Shown piece by piece: positions 36,357-48,700 of a DNA stretch of 64,000 nucleotides; the stretch's first letter is position 1, and every line of letters begins with the position of its first letter. Origin of the DNA: Sipunculus nudus (Eukaryota > Annelida > Sipuncula > Golfingiida > Sipunculidae); NCBI GenBank assembly GCA_026874595.1, contig CM049309.1, positions 54,596,079-54,660,078 on the forward strand. Direction: 5' to 3'. The position numbers and the translations under genes are program-made. The notes under the pieces are model-generated. The model was not told where the DNA came from, ran no database searches, and saw only the letters and a program-made list of their open reading frames with translations.

Positions 36357-37999
36357 ACAAGTGACACATGGTTCATGACGCTCAGCTGGATCTGACATGT
36401 ATACAGGTAATGCATGTGTATCGATGTTATGACCTGGTAAAAATATTTGTTAAGGAACCTTGAACAATGGGTAGAATGACTTTCAGAGTGCTCAAATCAT
36501 GTTTTTTTTCATATTCCTTAGAAATAGGAGACAGCAAGAAAATTTCACTAGGAGCTCCCCAGATGCCAAGTTAGAAGTTTCTACGTCGACCTGCTATGAC
36601 TGCTTGGGTATTCAAATCATTTTGTTTCACATAGCTCACATAATATACGTCAAAGTGACCTTATTTTGGATGTCAAAGGAGACATTACATGTACAATGAC
36701 CCCCATTATTTTAAGAAAGACATTTCTGAAGCCAACAGTTGAGATTTGTGACCTGTCTAACTGTCTGTGTGTTCAAAATTATGTTTCCTGCTAATAGCTC
36801 AAAGAATATAGGTCACAGTGATCTAGTTTCAGGATTCAGAGGAGACTTGCCAAACACCTCCCTTGATATCATTTGAGAAGGTACTAGGTCCAAATGTTAA
36901 TTTTTGTGCCATGCCTGACTGTCTAGGTGCCCATAAGCATATTTTTGGCCAGTTGCTTGAAAAATATAGGTCACCATGGCCTACTTTGAGGTTTCAAAGG
37001 TGATCTGGCCAGGACCTCTGTGGATGTGGTGTTATAAGAATCTAGGCCGAACAATTACAATTTGTGTCCTGTCTTTCTGTTTGTTCAAAATCAAGTTTCT
37101 GGCCAGTTGCTCGGGGAATATAGGTCATCATGGCCTAATTTCAGGTTTCCAAGAAAATGTCACCAAGACTTCCCTTGATATTACATAAGAAGATTCTAGG
37201 TCTAAGGGATCCCGTTTGTGCACATGTGACTTCCAGGGTGCTCAAACCATGTTTTTTTCCCTACAACTCCCTGAGAGTCACAATAGAAACTTGAAGACCA
37301 AGTGGATACATTTTGTGCCCCAGGTGTGTTTATGGGTGCTCAGAATCATGTTTTCAGCTAGTATCTGGCAGAGTATATGTCATCATGACCTAATTTCAGG
37401 TTTCCGAGGAGATTTGCCAAGGAACTCCTTGGCTGTACAGTTAAATGTTTCTAGGTCTAACGGATGCGATTTGTGCCCTTTCTCACTATCACGGTGCTCA
37501 AAGTCATGTTTTTGGCCAGTCATTTGAATAATATAGGTCATCATGACCTAGTACATGGTTTATGAGAAAATTTGCCCTGGAACATAGAAGATTAAAGGCG
37601 TAACGGATACTATTTGAGCCCATCTGACTTTCAGGGTGCCCAAATAATTTTCTCCAATAGTCTTCAGGAACTGATGAAGCACTTTTTGACCAATAGATAT
37701 GGAAAGAATCATGGCAATCAATGCATTAGTTATTCAGATATTTTGTATCAAATTTGTAATTATTCTTGGGGGTTATTTCGAGCCCCATAGCTAGGGGGAT
37801 ACAGATTACAGTAACCTAATTTCTGGTTTCCAAGGAGATTTTTCATGGACCTCTGTGGGTTTGCAGTCAGAAATTTCTAGGTCCAGAGATAACGATCTGG
37901 CCCTGTTAATGGACGATCGGACAGATAGACAGACGGAGGGACGATGGACAAAGAGTGATCTCTATAGCCTTGATGACTTTCAGTCAGATGGGCTAAAAA
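36357..37999 (+). mobile_element. element A, copy 3
   Basis: Left end ACAAGTGACACATGGTTCATG then GCTCAGCTGG. The right end has a GACAGACGGAGG-type microsatellite and CAGTCAGATGGGCTAAAAA. The core consists of degenerate tandem units with 'ataggtcatcatgacctaat' and 'aggtttccaaggaga'. It is more diverged than copies 1 and 2. Confidence 0.55.
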
Positions 38000-38108
38000 G
38001 CACATTCACATAATATGTATACAAAATCTAGCCAAAAATGTAATAAATAATTTATTACCCATGAAATACACCCAAACACAATTTTCACAAAACTGACAAA
38101 TATATATA

Positions 38109-38905
38109 CAGTAGAACGCCTGCTTTACGGTCACCATCGGGACTGGATGAAAGTGGCCCTAATACATGAGTTGCCGTTATACAGGACTTGACCAGAATAG
38201 GGGGGTTAAGATGTTACACAAAACAAAGTTCGAATCTTTATTGCAATCAACAAAATAAACGTATATACAGAGTATTAGTATAATTACTGTTATAAAAAAA
38301 TTACAATCACGTCAACTTTATTTATAACAATTACCAACAATATATACAAATACAGTGTTTGTTATTAAAGTACAAACAGATTGTATATCAATAATATTTG
38401 TACAATAATGTTGAGAAGCCCTTTGTATCAATCAAAGCATACTAACACCCTGATTAAGATCCGGCTCGCATGACTGATTCCCAAACATACCCGCTGGTGG
38501 GAACACATGCCTTACTATTGTGCATATTAATGAGGCCGCGAGGGGTAGTGCGACGCTGGCTCCGTGTCAAACATCTCAGTCTAGGTCGAGTGGTTACCTT
38601 TATCCAAGCACTCATTAAAAGAGAGGAATTAGTGAGAGCGGACATTTGTGTAATGATATTGAGGTCAGAAGTGGCCGCTCGATTTGTTGAGACCATGTCA
38701 GAAGTCACTGCCCCTGACCTAACTTAGGCGTTTCCCAGCCTGCGGGACCGAGAGACCTGGCCGTGATACGGAATAGAGGAGTGACCTTAATTAACAACAA
38801 AATGATTATGAAATATAACGGCCAAAAAAGCGGGACCGGAAAATCTAACCGTTATAGACGTATGGACCTTTAATGGAGGCGTGGCCGTTAGCAGGCGTTC
38901 TACTG
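38109..38905. mobile_element. pogo/Tigger-like non-autonomous element
   Basis: The tips are CAGTAGAACGCCTG and, reversed, CAGTAGAACGCCTG, a perfect 14-base inverted repeat. TA dinucleotides flank both ends, within (TA)n-rich DNA, so the duplication is not independent evidence. The tip matches the CAGTARAAC type of pogo/Tigger elements. At 797 bp there is no transposase; the overlapping frames at 38454-38727 show no DDE motif. Confidence 0.65.
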
Positions 38906-39300
38906 TATATAATCAGAGGTCCAATTTTCTTTTCAATGGAACACATGACTCGTTAAATATGACTGAATTGTGCACATCTTTAATCATTTTGTAACCAAGT
39001 TCATTTTTCAATTCTTTTCTTACCTAGCTCGAATTAACCTTTGAACGGGCTAACATGCCAACATTCAATTTTATTGGAGACGTGATGGATGTTATGATGC
39101 CTAATATTAAACTGCTAATAAAATGAGGGGTTAAAGAATACAAGTCATGTAGCAATTAATTTGATAGACAGTCAAACCGTTTGAAGGATACTGCATTATA
39201 TTTCGCCTCAAAATCATTAGTCTTAAAAGGCACTGGCATGAAGAATAAAAGACCCACCTGCTTCAGAAATCCCTGTGACTGGGGAAGATGAGGTTATTTG
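38906..39300. other. unassigned AT-rich DNA
   Basis: No gene or repeat recognised. Confidence 0.4.
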
Positions 39301-41240
39301 ACCCAACTGCATCAGCAACTACATAGCACCAAGGCTAGAGGAGATGAGCACTTTGACACAACTGTTTAAGTAATCACCATAACTGAGGAAGAGGAGGCAC
39401 TTTGAGCTAACTACATCAGCAAAGATCACGAGAGAGATGAAGCACTTTGACTGAACTGAAACACCAACCATTGTGACTGAGGGAAATGAGGCATTTTGAC
39501 CCAACTACATCATCAAAAACCATGACTGAGGGAGATGAGGCACTTTGACATAACTAAACCAAAAATCACCTTTAATGAGATCACCAAGGGGGGGGGGGGG
39601 GAGGTCAGGCATTTTGACCTACCTACATCATCAATTACCATGAATGAGGGAGATGAGGCACTTTGACCTAACTTCACCATCAATCACCATGACTGAGATC
39701 ACGATGGGGGGGGGGGGGGGCTGAGGCATTTTGACCCAACTACATCATCAATTACCATGAATGAGGGAGATGAGGCACTTTGACCTAACTACACCATCAA
39801 TCACCATGACTGAGATCACGAATGGGGGGGGGGGGGGGGGCTGAGGCATTTTGACCCAACTACATCATCAGTTACCATGAATGAGGGAGATGAGGCACTT
39901 TGACCTAACTACACCATCAATCACCATGACTGAGATTACGATTGGAGGGGGGGGGGGGGGGTTAGATGTGACATTTTGACCCAACTACATCATCAATCAT
40001 CATTACTGGGGGAGTTGAGACATTTTGACCCAACTTCATCATCAATTATCAAGACTAACCAAGATGAGGCAGTTTGATTTAACTACATCATCAATAATAA
40101 TAACTGGGTGAAACAGAACACTAAAAATTATATAAACTTATTTATTTTACATGGATTGTACAAATAGTTATTATAACTAATAGCGGCACTCTCTATTGCT
40201 CAGATTGTGGCATTCAGTAGACTGTAGATTTGGAAGAAATTGGAGAACCAACAGAAAACCAGCAGCCTTGGATTGGCAACTACAACCCACTCTTATGGCC
40301 ATGCTGGGGATCGAACCCGGGTCCCCAGTGGAGAGGAGCGAGTGTTTTATCCCTTGACTGTCCAAGCCCCGCTACCAACTCTGACCCAACTACATCATCA
40401 ATCATCATGAATGGGGGAGATGAGGCACACTGATCCAGCTACACCATCAATCACCATGGCTGGGGAAAATGAGGCACACTGACACAACTACACCATCAAT
40501 CAACATGGCTTGGGGAGATGAGGGACTTTGACCCAATTACATCATTAGTCAACATGGTTTGGGGAGATGAGAGAACTCTGACCCAACTACATCATCAATC
40601 AACATGGCTTGGGGAGATGAGGGACTTTGACCAAACTACACCATCAATCACCATGGCTGGGGGAGATGAGGGACTTTGACACTCCTCCAAAATCAATCAC
40701 CTTGGCTTGAGAGATAAGGCACTCTGACCCAACTACACCATCAATCACCATGGCTAGGAGATATAAGGGACTTTGACCCAACTACACCATCAATCACCAT
40801 GGCTTGGGGAGATGAGGGACTTTGACCCAACTACATCATCAATCAACATGGCTTGGGGAGATGAGGGACTTTGACCCAACTACACCATTGATCACCGTGG
40901 CTTGGGAGAGCAGGGACTTTGACACTCCTACACCATCAATCACAATGGCTTGAGAGATAAGGCACTCTGACCCAACTACACCATCAATCACCATGGCTAG
41001 GGGATATGAGGCACTTTGACCCATCTATATCATTAATCACCATAGCTGGGGGAGATGGGATACTCTGATGTAACTATATCATCAATCACCTTGACTGAGA
41101 CCATCATGGCTGACCTAGATGAGGCAGTTTGATCCAATTACATCATCATATATAACGACTTGTGAAAATTGGGCACACTGGCCTTACTACATCATCAATC
41201 ATGACCGACCCAGTTGAGACAGTTTGATCCAACTATATCG
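39300..41240 (+). repeat. ~50-bp minisatellite with G-run higher-order units
   Basis: Units of roughly 48-60 bases follow the pattern 'gacccaactacatcatcaat', 'caccatgactgggggagatg', 'aggcacttt'. Four units at 39588, 39706, 39824 and 39947 carry 14-17 consecutive G at spacings of about 118-123 bases, showing a higher-order repeat. A SINE splits the array at about 40118-40377. Open frames are repeat shadows. Confidence 0.85.
40118..40377 (-). repeat. tRNA-derived SINE inside the minisatellite
   Basis: On the minus strand the head has an A-box-like TAGCGGGGCTTGG at the start and a B-box GGGTTCGATCCCC at 40323-40311. It is followed by a body including 'gctgctggttttctgttggt' and an AT-rich tail ending AAATAAATAAG. 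The minisatellite continues on both sides. Confidence 0.65.
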
Positions 41241-41393
41241 TCTATTATAATGACAAAAATATCAAATGCTGCTCGACAGAAAAGAGGTTACAGTTTTTGT
41301 TAAATCAGTGCACTTGAAAATGTATAACCTAATGCATTACCCATTTGGCTTATTTTGTTCTTTAGTCTGTCTTGCATGTAGCCTTATAGTTTC

Positions 41394-41835
41394 CAGGGCT
41401 CGACATTAACGATTAACTGCTTGCCAGGGGGCAAGTAAAAGTTCTAGTAAAATGGTGGTAGGGAAACCAAAAGAGAATTCCTAGTTGCCCGACTGGACAA
41501 GTGGATGCAACATTAAAGTTTTACACAAGGGCCTGAATCTTGACTCGGTAAAATTAAGTAAGCCACTTTCTTTTTCAGAAGAAGTGAAATCATATTGTAA
41601 TACCTCTTCAATTACCTGCATATTTTGGTCTGTGAAAATTCTAAAGAGAAATATTATTAACAAACATTTGAATATGTTAATTGTTGCATAGTAGTCATGT
41701 GGATCACGTTTTTTGTGGTCATGGATTCAATCACTGATTTCTGTGGGACAAGAAAAAAAATAAAGTTGGGCAAGTAAAAGCTAGTTGTCACTTGCCCTAC
41801 TGGCAAATACTTTCAAAAGTTAATGTTGAGCCCTC
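41394..41835. mobile_element. MITE, hAT5-like (CAGGGCTCGACATTAAC ends)
   Basis: The left tip is CAGGGCTCGACATTAAC; the right tip reversed is GAGGGCTCAACATTAAC. A direct repeat GTTTC abuts both ends (41389-41393 and 41836-41840). Inside, 'gggcaagtaaaagtt' near the left end recurs at about 41767. The tip type is widespread among animal hAT elements. There is no transposase; open frames are incidental. Confidence 0.65.
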
Positions 41836-41879
41836 GTTTCCTTTCCCTTATCACACAATACATAAGATGCAGCTAGTGC

Positions 41880-42005
41880 TCCTACAATGACTGTATATGC
41901 AACAGAAGAGCATTTATTAGCCTCTATACAAAGAAAAGTGATCAAAAGCCTGTTAAAGTACTGTTTTATCTGCCTAATATGACATGGTCAAAGTATTTCC
42001 ATAAT

Positions 42006-42048
<43 letters not shown>

Positions 42049-42325
42049 TGTATGATGCAACAGATTGTACATGCAATAGAAGAGAATTTATTAGCCTCTG
42101 TACATAGAAGAGTGCTCCAAATCCGGTTAAAATACTGTATTATCAATTTTCATAATTATTATATATATATATATATATTGTTGTATGATGCTATAGATTG
42201 TACATTGAAAAGAAGAGCATCTATTTGCCTCCGTACCCCAAAGCCTGTTAAGATACAGTTTTATATGCCTAATATGACATGGTAAAAGTATTTTCATAAT
42301 TAATATATATATATAATTTCTTAAT
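41880..42325 (+). repeat. three degenerate ~130-bp units ending in (TA)n
   Basis: Each unit runs from 'tgtacatgcaatagaagag' through 'tttattagcctctgtac' and 'ggttaaaatactgt' to 'cataattaatatata'. Units start near 41890, 42060 and 42190. They lie just past the 3' end of the transporter gene and could include its 3'UTR; 'tttatt' (AATAAA on the minus strand) occurs in units 1 and 2. Confidence 0.7.
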
Positions 42326-42662
42326 AATAATAATAATATATTAATAATAATAAGTTCTTGCAGTGCAAAAGGGGGGGTTAGAACCCCTGCACCCCCCCCC
42401 CCCCCCCCAATGGATCTGCCACTGTTTTTCACACTTAAACAGCATGGAAAATCATTAAGTCATTTTTCAACACTTTAAAAGCATAGAAAATCTTTCAGTA
42501 ATTTCTCACACTAACATCATAGAAAAACTTTCAGTCATTTTCCACATAATACAACCAAAGGCTTCATGAAGAATATGTAATGTACCAACATATCACTTAA
42601 TACTTAACAATTCACACACATGTGCACACATTGCAGAATACACCATTTGTGAAGGTAACATG

Positions 42663-42770
42663 TCAATCCTTGGCAGCTGTTAGCATGTTTGTCTGTTTTC
42701 TACACCAGTACCAGATGTAGAACGGGTGAATATAGGACAGCAGAAGTACAATCAGGATCACCAGATTTGC
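42663..42770 (-). CDS. SLC43 last exon, TM12 and stop
   Basis: Acceptor TTTCTTTTAG, phase 0. It encodes 35 residues beginning ANLVILIVLLLSYIHPFYIW, then a basic tail and TGA. It aligns with the final helix and YRECRTW tail of the human protein. It is too short to stand out without the rest of the gene. Confidence 0.85.
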   Translation of the reverse strand, partial: ANLVILIVLLLSYIHPFYIWYWCRKQTNMLTAAKD

Positions 42771-45700
42771 CTAAAAGAAAAAAAATTTACTGTTGCTGGT
42801 TTCACATTCATGAGCTTAGATTTCTTATGATTTTCACATTTTTAATGTTTCGTGAAGGTTTCATTTTCCTAATTTCAGGATATAGTATCCAATACAGTAT
42901 ATTCATTAAATAAAGACGCAAGGGGATATCTAATGAGTAGAAATTGCTTCTACATTATTGGTAGATAAAATAAAAGGTCTGATATTATCAATAAAACAAG
43001 TCTTTGATTTGGAGAGAACATAAAATATGTTGTTATTATTACAAGTATCAATTTTTTTACCTGTGACTCTGCAGAAATGGATAACTAAAGTTTTTAAGGT
43101 ATTAGTTGATGAGGCTAGGCAGTATGATGTGTAGGTTGGGCTTCTTATTCAAACAGGTTTTACTATGATGATTATGTCCATTTTGTGAACATTGTTAATT
43201 AGAAACCCTAATTTGTTTATTATTTAAGTTTATTAAGCTTACAACAAAGTACACATTGATTGTATGATAATATTAATGTCATTTTATAAAAGCATAAAAA
43301 TCATACTACCACAACTACCATATAAAGCCCCCCAAATATTAACTAGCATATGGGTAGTCAACAAGCGACTACATGTATCCACCAAAATCAGAGTAATATC
43401 AGTGAAGTGAGGCATGGATTGAGTGGCATGGGGAAATAGAGTGAGATGTGTTACATATTAGCATGGATGTCTGCAATGTAAACATATTTGAAGGTGGTGC
43501 CATCTGTCATAAAATCAAGAAAGCTATCCAGGATGTATACGCATGCCAAATTTCAGGTGAATATGTCAAACCACTGCCGGGATATGAGTAATTTTAACCC
43601 TTCAACCCGGGGATGATGAACAGATCAACGCTGTGCAAAAATGGTTGCAGTGGTGCCCCCAGTCTCTTGTATGATAAAGAGCTATGTGAGATCTAAACAC
43701 ATGCAAAATTTCTGGAAGATTTGTCAAACCAGTCCGGAGATATTCGCATGGATGTCTGCAGCATGAACATGAATTTAGGTGGCGCCACCTGTCATAAAAT
43801 CAACAAAACTATCCAGGATGTATAGGCATGCCAAATTTCAGGTGAATTAGTCAAACCACTGCAGAGATATGAGTGATTTTAACCCAAGGCAGACACACAG
43901 ATGGACTCTGCACAAAATTGTTGCAGTTGGCGCCACCAGTTTTTTGTATGATATAAAGCTACCCAAAAGCTACACTGGTGCAAAATTTCAGCCTGATCTA
44001 TCAAACGAGTCCGAAGATATGTGGTTTAATGTGTAAACAAAAACGCACAAAAGGACACACTGCATAGAGGAAAGGTCAGAGGTCAATGCCAAACAGTTAG
44101 GCACCAGTTCACATGTGACATGATACCTGGGTTAAGTTTCGGAAAAATCAGTCCAGTAGTCTCAGAGGAGTTCTCCAGAAACAAATATGGCAGGGGCGGC
44201 AGAAGAACCCAGTCAAAAACATAGTACCCGCAAAACTTTGTTTTGGCTGATACCATTATAGGTTTCACAGACACCCCCACCTACATCACTTCAAACCCCT
44301 TGTCTTTATCTTTTTTACAGCCTAACAGAACAGTCTCATGTTGTAACCTGTTACCTATACATCATCTTATGTTTTCATAACTGGTCATCATTTCTATGTC
44401 AATGCAGCCTGCCAGATGTCCCATTGAGAGACAAACTGACAATGTACAGCTGACAGACAAATACTCATCTCACAGAAAACCTAACAGATGCTCAGCTCAC
44501 AGACAGGATGACAGATGCTGAGCTCACAGACAGCCTAACTGATGCCTAGCTCTCAGAAAGCCTTATAGGTGCCCAGCTGGATGATAAAGGAAACCCAACG
44601 GACAGACAGCCTGACAAATGTCAAACTTACAGAAAGCCTGACTGATGCCCGGCTCAGAGACAGCCTTAGAGATACTCAGCTCACAGACAGCCTTACAGAT
44701 GCCCAGTTGGGCTGACAGACATGATGAAAGATGCCCAGCTGATAGACAGCCTGACAGATGTCTAACTTACAGAAAGCCTGACTGATGCCAAGCTCAGAGA
44801 CAGCCTTAAAGATACCCAGCTCACAGCCAGCCTGACAGATGTCCAACTCACAGACAAATAAAGAGATGCCCAGCTCAGAGACAGATTAACAGATGCCAAA
44901 GTGATGGACAGCCTCATAGATGCCCAGTTCACAGACAACCTAACAGAGGCCAAGGTGAAGGACGACCTGACAGATGCCTATCTGGGCTGACAGACTGGAT
45001 GAAGAATACCAAGCTGACAGACAGCCTGACAGGTGCCAGCTCACAGAGAGCCTAATAGAAGCCCAGGTGATGGACAACCTAATAGATGCCCAGTTCACAG
45101 ACAACCTGACAGATGCCCAGCTCACACACAGCCCAACAGAGGCCTAGGTGATGGACCACCTGACAAATGCCTAGGTGGGATGACAGATGGGATAAAAGAT
45201 ACCCAGCTTACAGACAAGATTACAGGTGCCCAGCTCACAGATGGAGTAACAGATGCCCAGCTCACAAACAGCCTGACAGATACCCAGCCTGACAGTTGCA
45301 TGCCGAGCTCACAAACAGCCTGACAGATGGTGAGCATGTATGCATGTTATATATAGTTATTAGTTAGCTGTATACAGGTTGAATGTACTTACAGGTAATG
45401 GATCTCCCTGGAAAGCTCCCTGGACCAGCAAGAACATGGGGTACTGAAGCAGACTTACTACAGCTGCTACAGACATGGCCAGACCAAAGAGTCTCCCAAA
45501 ATGTTGAGGCTGGAAACTGCAAGTACATATGCACTGACTTAAAAACCTGTTCATGGTTTAATTAAAGGAAAACAGTCACTTTGATGGCTTAAGGAAAGGA
45601 AAACAAACTACCGAGTAGTCTAATGGCCAATGAAAGTGAAATAAGAAATCTGATGGCTACCTGGCAGTTAAACAAAACAGTGTAATTTTTTATAAAGTAA

Positions 45701-48700
45701 AACAAAAGAGTGTGAATTTTTAGAAAGTAAAAACAGTGTGATGGCTTATTGACAGTAAAACAGAAGATGGTAACAACACCTGCCAGACATGATTAACAGT
45801 TTCTCCTGTTTAGGACAAATCCTGGTCTCATGTGATAGAAAAAAACTTGCCTAACTCATTATATATTTAATCTATTTTATCCAAAATCACTGCATATCAG
45901 GTAAATAGCATTGAAATTCTTATTTTGCCACTCGAACTCATTCTACAATACTCTAGGATTATATTACATGTTACCATAAAAAATATATTTATCCTATCAA
46001 GAGACCTTAATGCTGGATATTATGAGCAAAAGATTACTTTTTCAGATATCAGTCACTTACGCTTTTGCAATGAATGCAGTATTTGGTCCATACAGAAAAG
46101 CACGGTGAACTACATGCAATGCAAAAGATGCATACTGGACTTCAATAACAGGAATGCATGTCATCACTGTCAGGAGTACACCGACTGTTGTGTTCAACAG
46201 GAATGACAGCACACACATCTCCACCTTAGCTGTAAAACGGAAGTCAACATGAATACACACACAGAGCACAACCATAGCTGTAGAGTTCATTAGGAAACAA
46301 GTGACCCATGGGTCATGACACTCAGCCAACTGACAAGTTGACAATATGTCCTTGCATAAGGAACTAAATAAGATAATGCAGGTAGCATGCATCATCATTC
46401 ATGCAAATTAGGTTCATTTCATTAAGACGCATAAGCACACAAAATTTTATGACAATCCATTCACCCATTCCTGAGGAATCTCGCAATTTTAGTGTATTCT
46501 GCATTATTTCTGGGGCACTCAAACATGGCCACTAATTCTGAGTTCCATAGCTTTGATGATATTGGTAACAGAGACCTAGATTCTGGTTCCTTTAGAGACT
46601 TCTCATGGGCCTACATTGATGTCAAGTTGGAAGATTTGAGGTCCAGTGATTATGATCTGTGCCCTGTTAACAGAAAACCATCAGGTCTCAAAAATAGAGG
46701 AAATAATATGTAAAAAATATAAATATTCCAGGTTGCACCACCAGTTTGCAGGAACTAATGAAACACTCCATGATCAATATGCATGATAAAAGAATCACGG
46801 TGATCAATGCATTAGTTTTTCAGATAATTAAGCTTTTGTATTAAATTCTGCATTATTCTGGGGGGGGGGGGGGGGATACTTAGGAGCACCATAGCTTGGA
46901 GTATATGGGTAACAGAGACCTAATTTAGGGTTTCCTTGGAGACTTTTCATGGACCTGCAGGATGTCAAGTTTAAAGATTCTAGGTCTAGTAATGATGATT
47001 TGTGCCTTGTTGACACATAACCACATCTTTACGGTTTCAAAAATAGAAGAAAAAATGTGTAAAAAAATATGCAGGTAATGCAACCAGTCTGCAGGAACTG
47101 ATGGAACAGTCCATGATCAATATTCGTGCAAAGAATCTTGGTGATCAATGCATTATTTGTTCAGATACTTGAGCTATTGTATCAAATTTTTCATTATTCG
47201 TGGGGGTTATTCAGAGCCCATAGCACAAAGATATAGGTAACAGAGACCTAATTCTCGGTTTCCAAGGAGATTTTTAATGGACCGCTCTAGATATAAAATT
47301 AGAAGATCTGAGGATCCAGCGGTTATGATTTGTGCCCTGTTAACGGACAGACATCAGACAGATGACCAACAAAGGGTGATTGTTCAAGCTCAGATGACTT
47401 ACAGTCATCTGAGCTAAAAAAAAACACACAGATCCCACCTCATGCACAAGCCCACATACGTCTCCCCCTCAAAAGAACAGTTCTACATTTATAACATCAC
47501 AAACATCAATATATAAGCTATAGTGTCACAACATGCACAACACTGCATGTATCCTGCACACATCTCTACCACAGCTCTAGTTATCAAACACATATCCACT
47601 GTAACTGTAATGTTTAACATGTTCAGCACCACACACCTCCCACCTCAATTATAGAGCTCAACATTCACAGCACCACACACATCTCTACCGCATTTACCTC
47701 CACCAAAGCTTCAACATGTTCACCATACAGCTGTAGAGTTCAACATACACAACACTGAACACATCCCTAGCTCAGCTGTGGAGTTCAACATGCACAACAC
47801 CACACAGGCACACACATCTCTACCTTAGCTATAAAACATCAAGATGATGTGTGAGGTGCAGTTAAATACAGGAACAAGCTTTGATAAAGTAGCAATACTT
47901 TAAGATTTATGGTATATATTTATTTAATTTCTTCTAACACAATTCAAAACTTAAATAAAACTACCACAGCTTTGGCATTCAACATGCACAATAATGCACA
48001 CATCCCTACCTTAGCTATAGAGTTCAACATGCACAAATACTGCACACATCTCTACCACAGCTGCTGCATTAACATGCACTGATCATCCCTAGCATGCACA
48101 TTAAGGATGCCTTTCCATACATGTGGATTTTCACCTGCGCGGGACCCTCGCGGGTCCCCGCATTTAGAGAGTCCCTTTCCATATGTGCGGGTTCCCCGCT
48201 TGCGGGTGACCTGTTAGTTGGGATAAACACATGCACTAATACTTAAAATTTCTCAAATTTAAGTGTAATGTGTTAAGAAAAAATTCAGTGAAAACATTTA
48301 TACTAACTGACCGAAGTGGATTAATATCGTATCTTACCAGCCAGGCTTGAATGGTTGCTATTTCCTGTCACACTCTAACTAAAGCTGGCCCTGGGCCATA
48401 TCGCAATGAAGACTGGTCGTATATTTTTGATGCAGTCTAATAAGCTCTATCAGCTCCTTTTTTTCAAAGACAAGGACACATGCCTACTACACATGCCTGC
48501 TACTGATTGATACATGCAGCATCCGCATGCGGGCCCTTGCAGAAATCCAACACTGCTGGATCCGCATGCGGGACCCATGCAGGGTCCCACATGTATGGAA
48601 AGGGGACAATGATAACACACTTGTTGGATTTCAACCTTGCAGGACCTGCACGGTATCCGCGCGTTGGGCCCGCATTTAATGAAAGGCACCCTAAAACACT

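Larger units (their letters stand above)
42771..45392. other. SLC43 last intron
   Basis: Holds a third repeat type with the GGTGGCGCCACC box (43480-44060), a minisatellite (44420-45335) and AT-rich unique sequence at 42771-43480. No additional exon was seen. Confidence 0.5.

Noticed and set aside
44762-45337. Repetitive Ser/Leu/Val-rich frames at 44.7-45.3 kb
   Set aside because: Translations of the 27-bp minisatellite on either strand, inside an intron.
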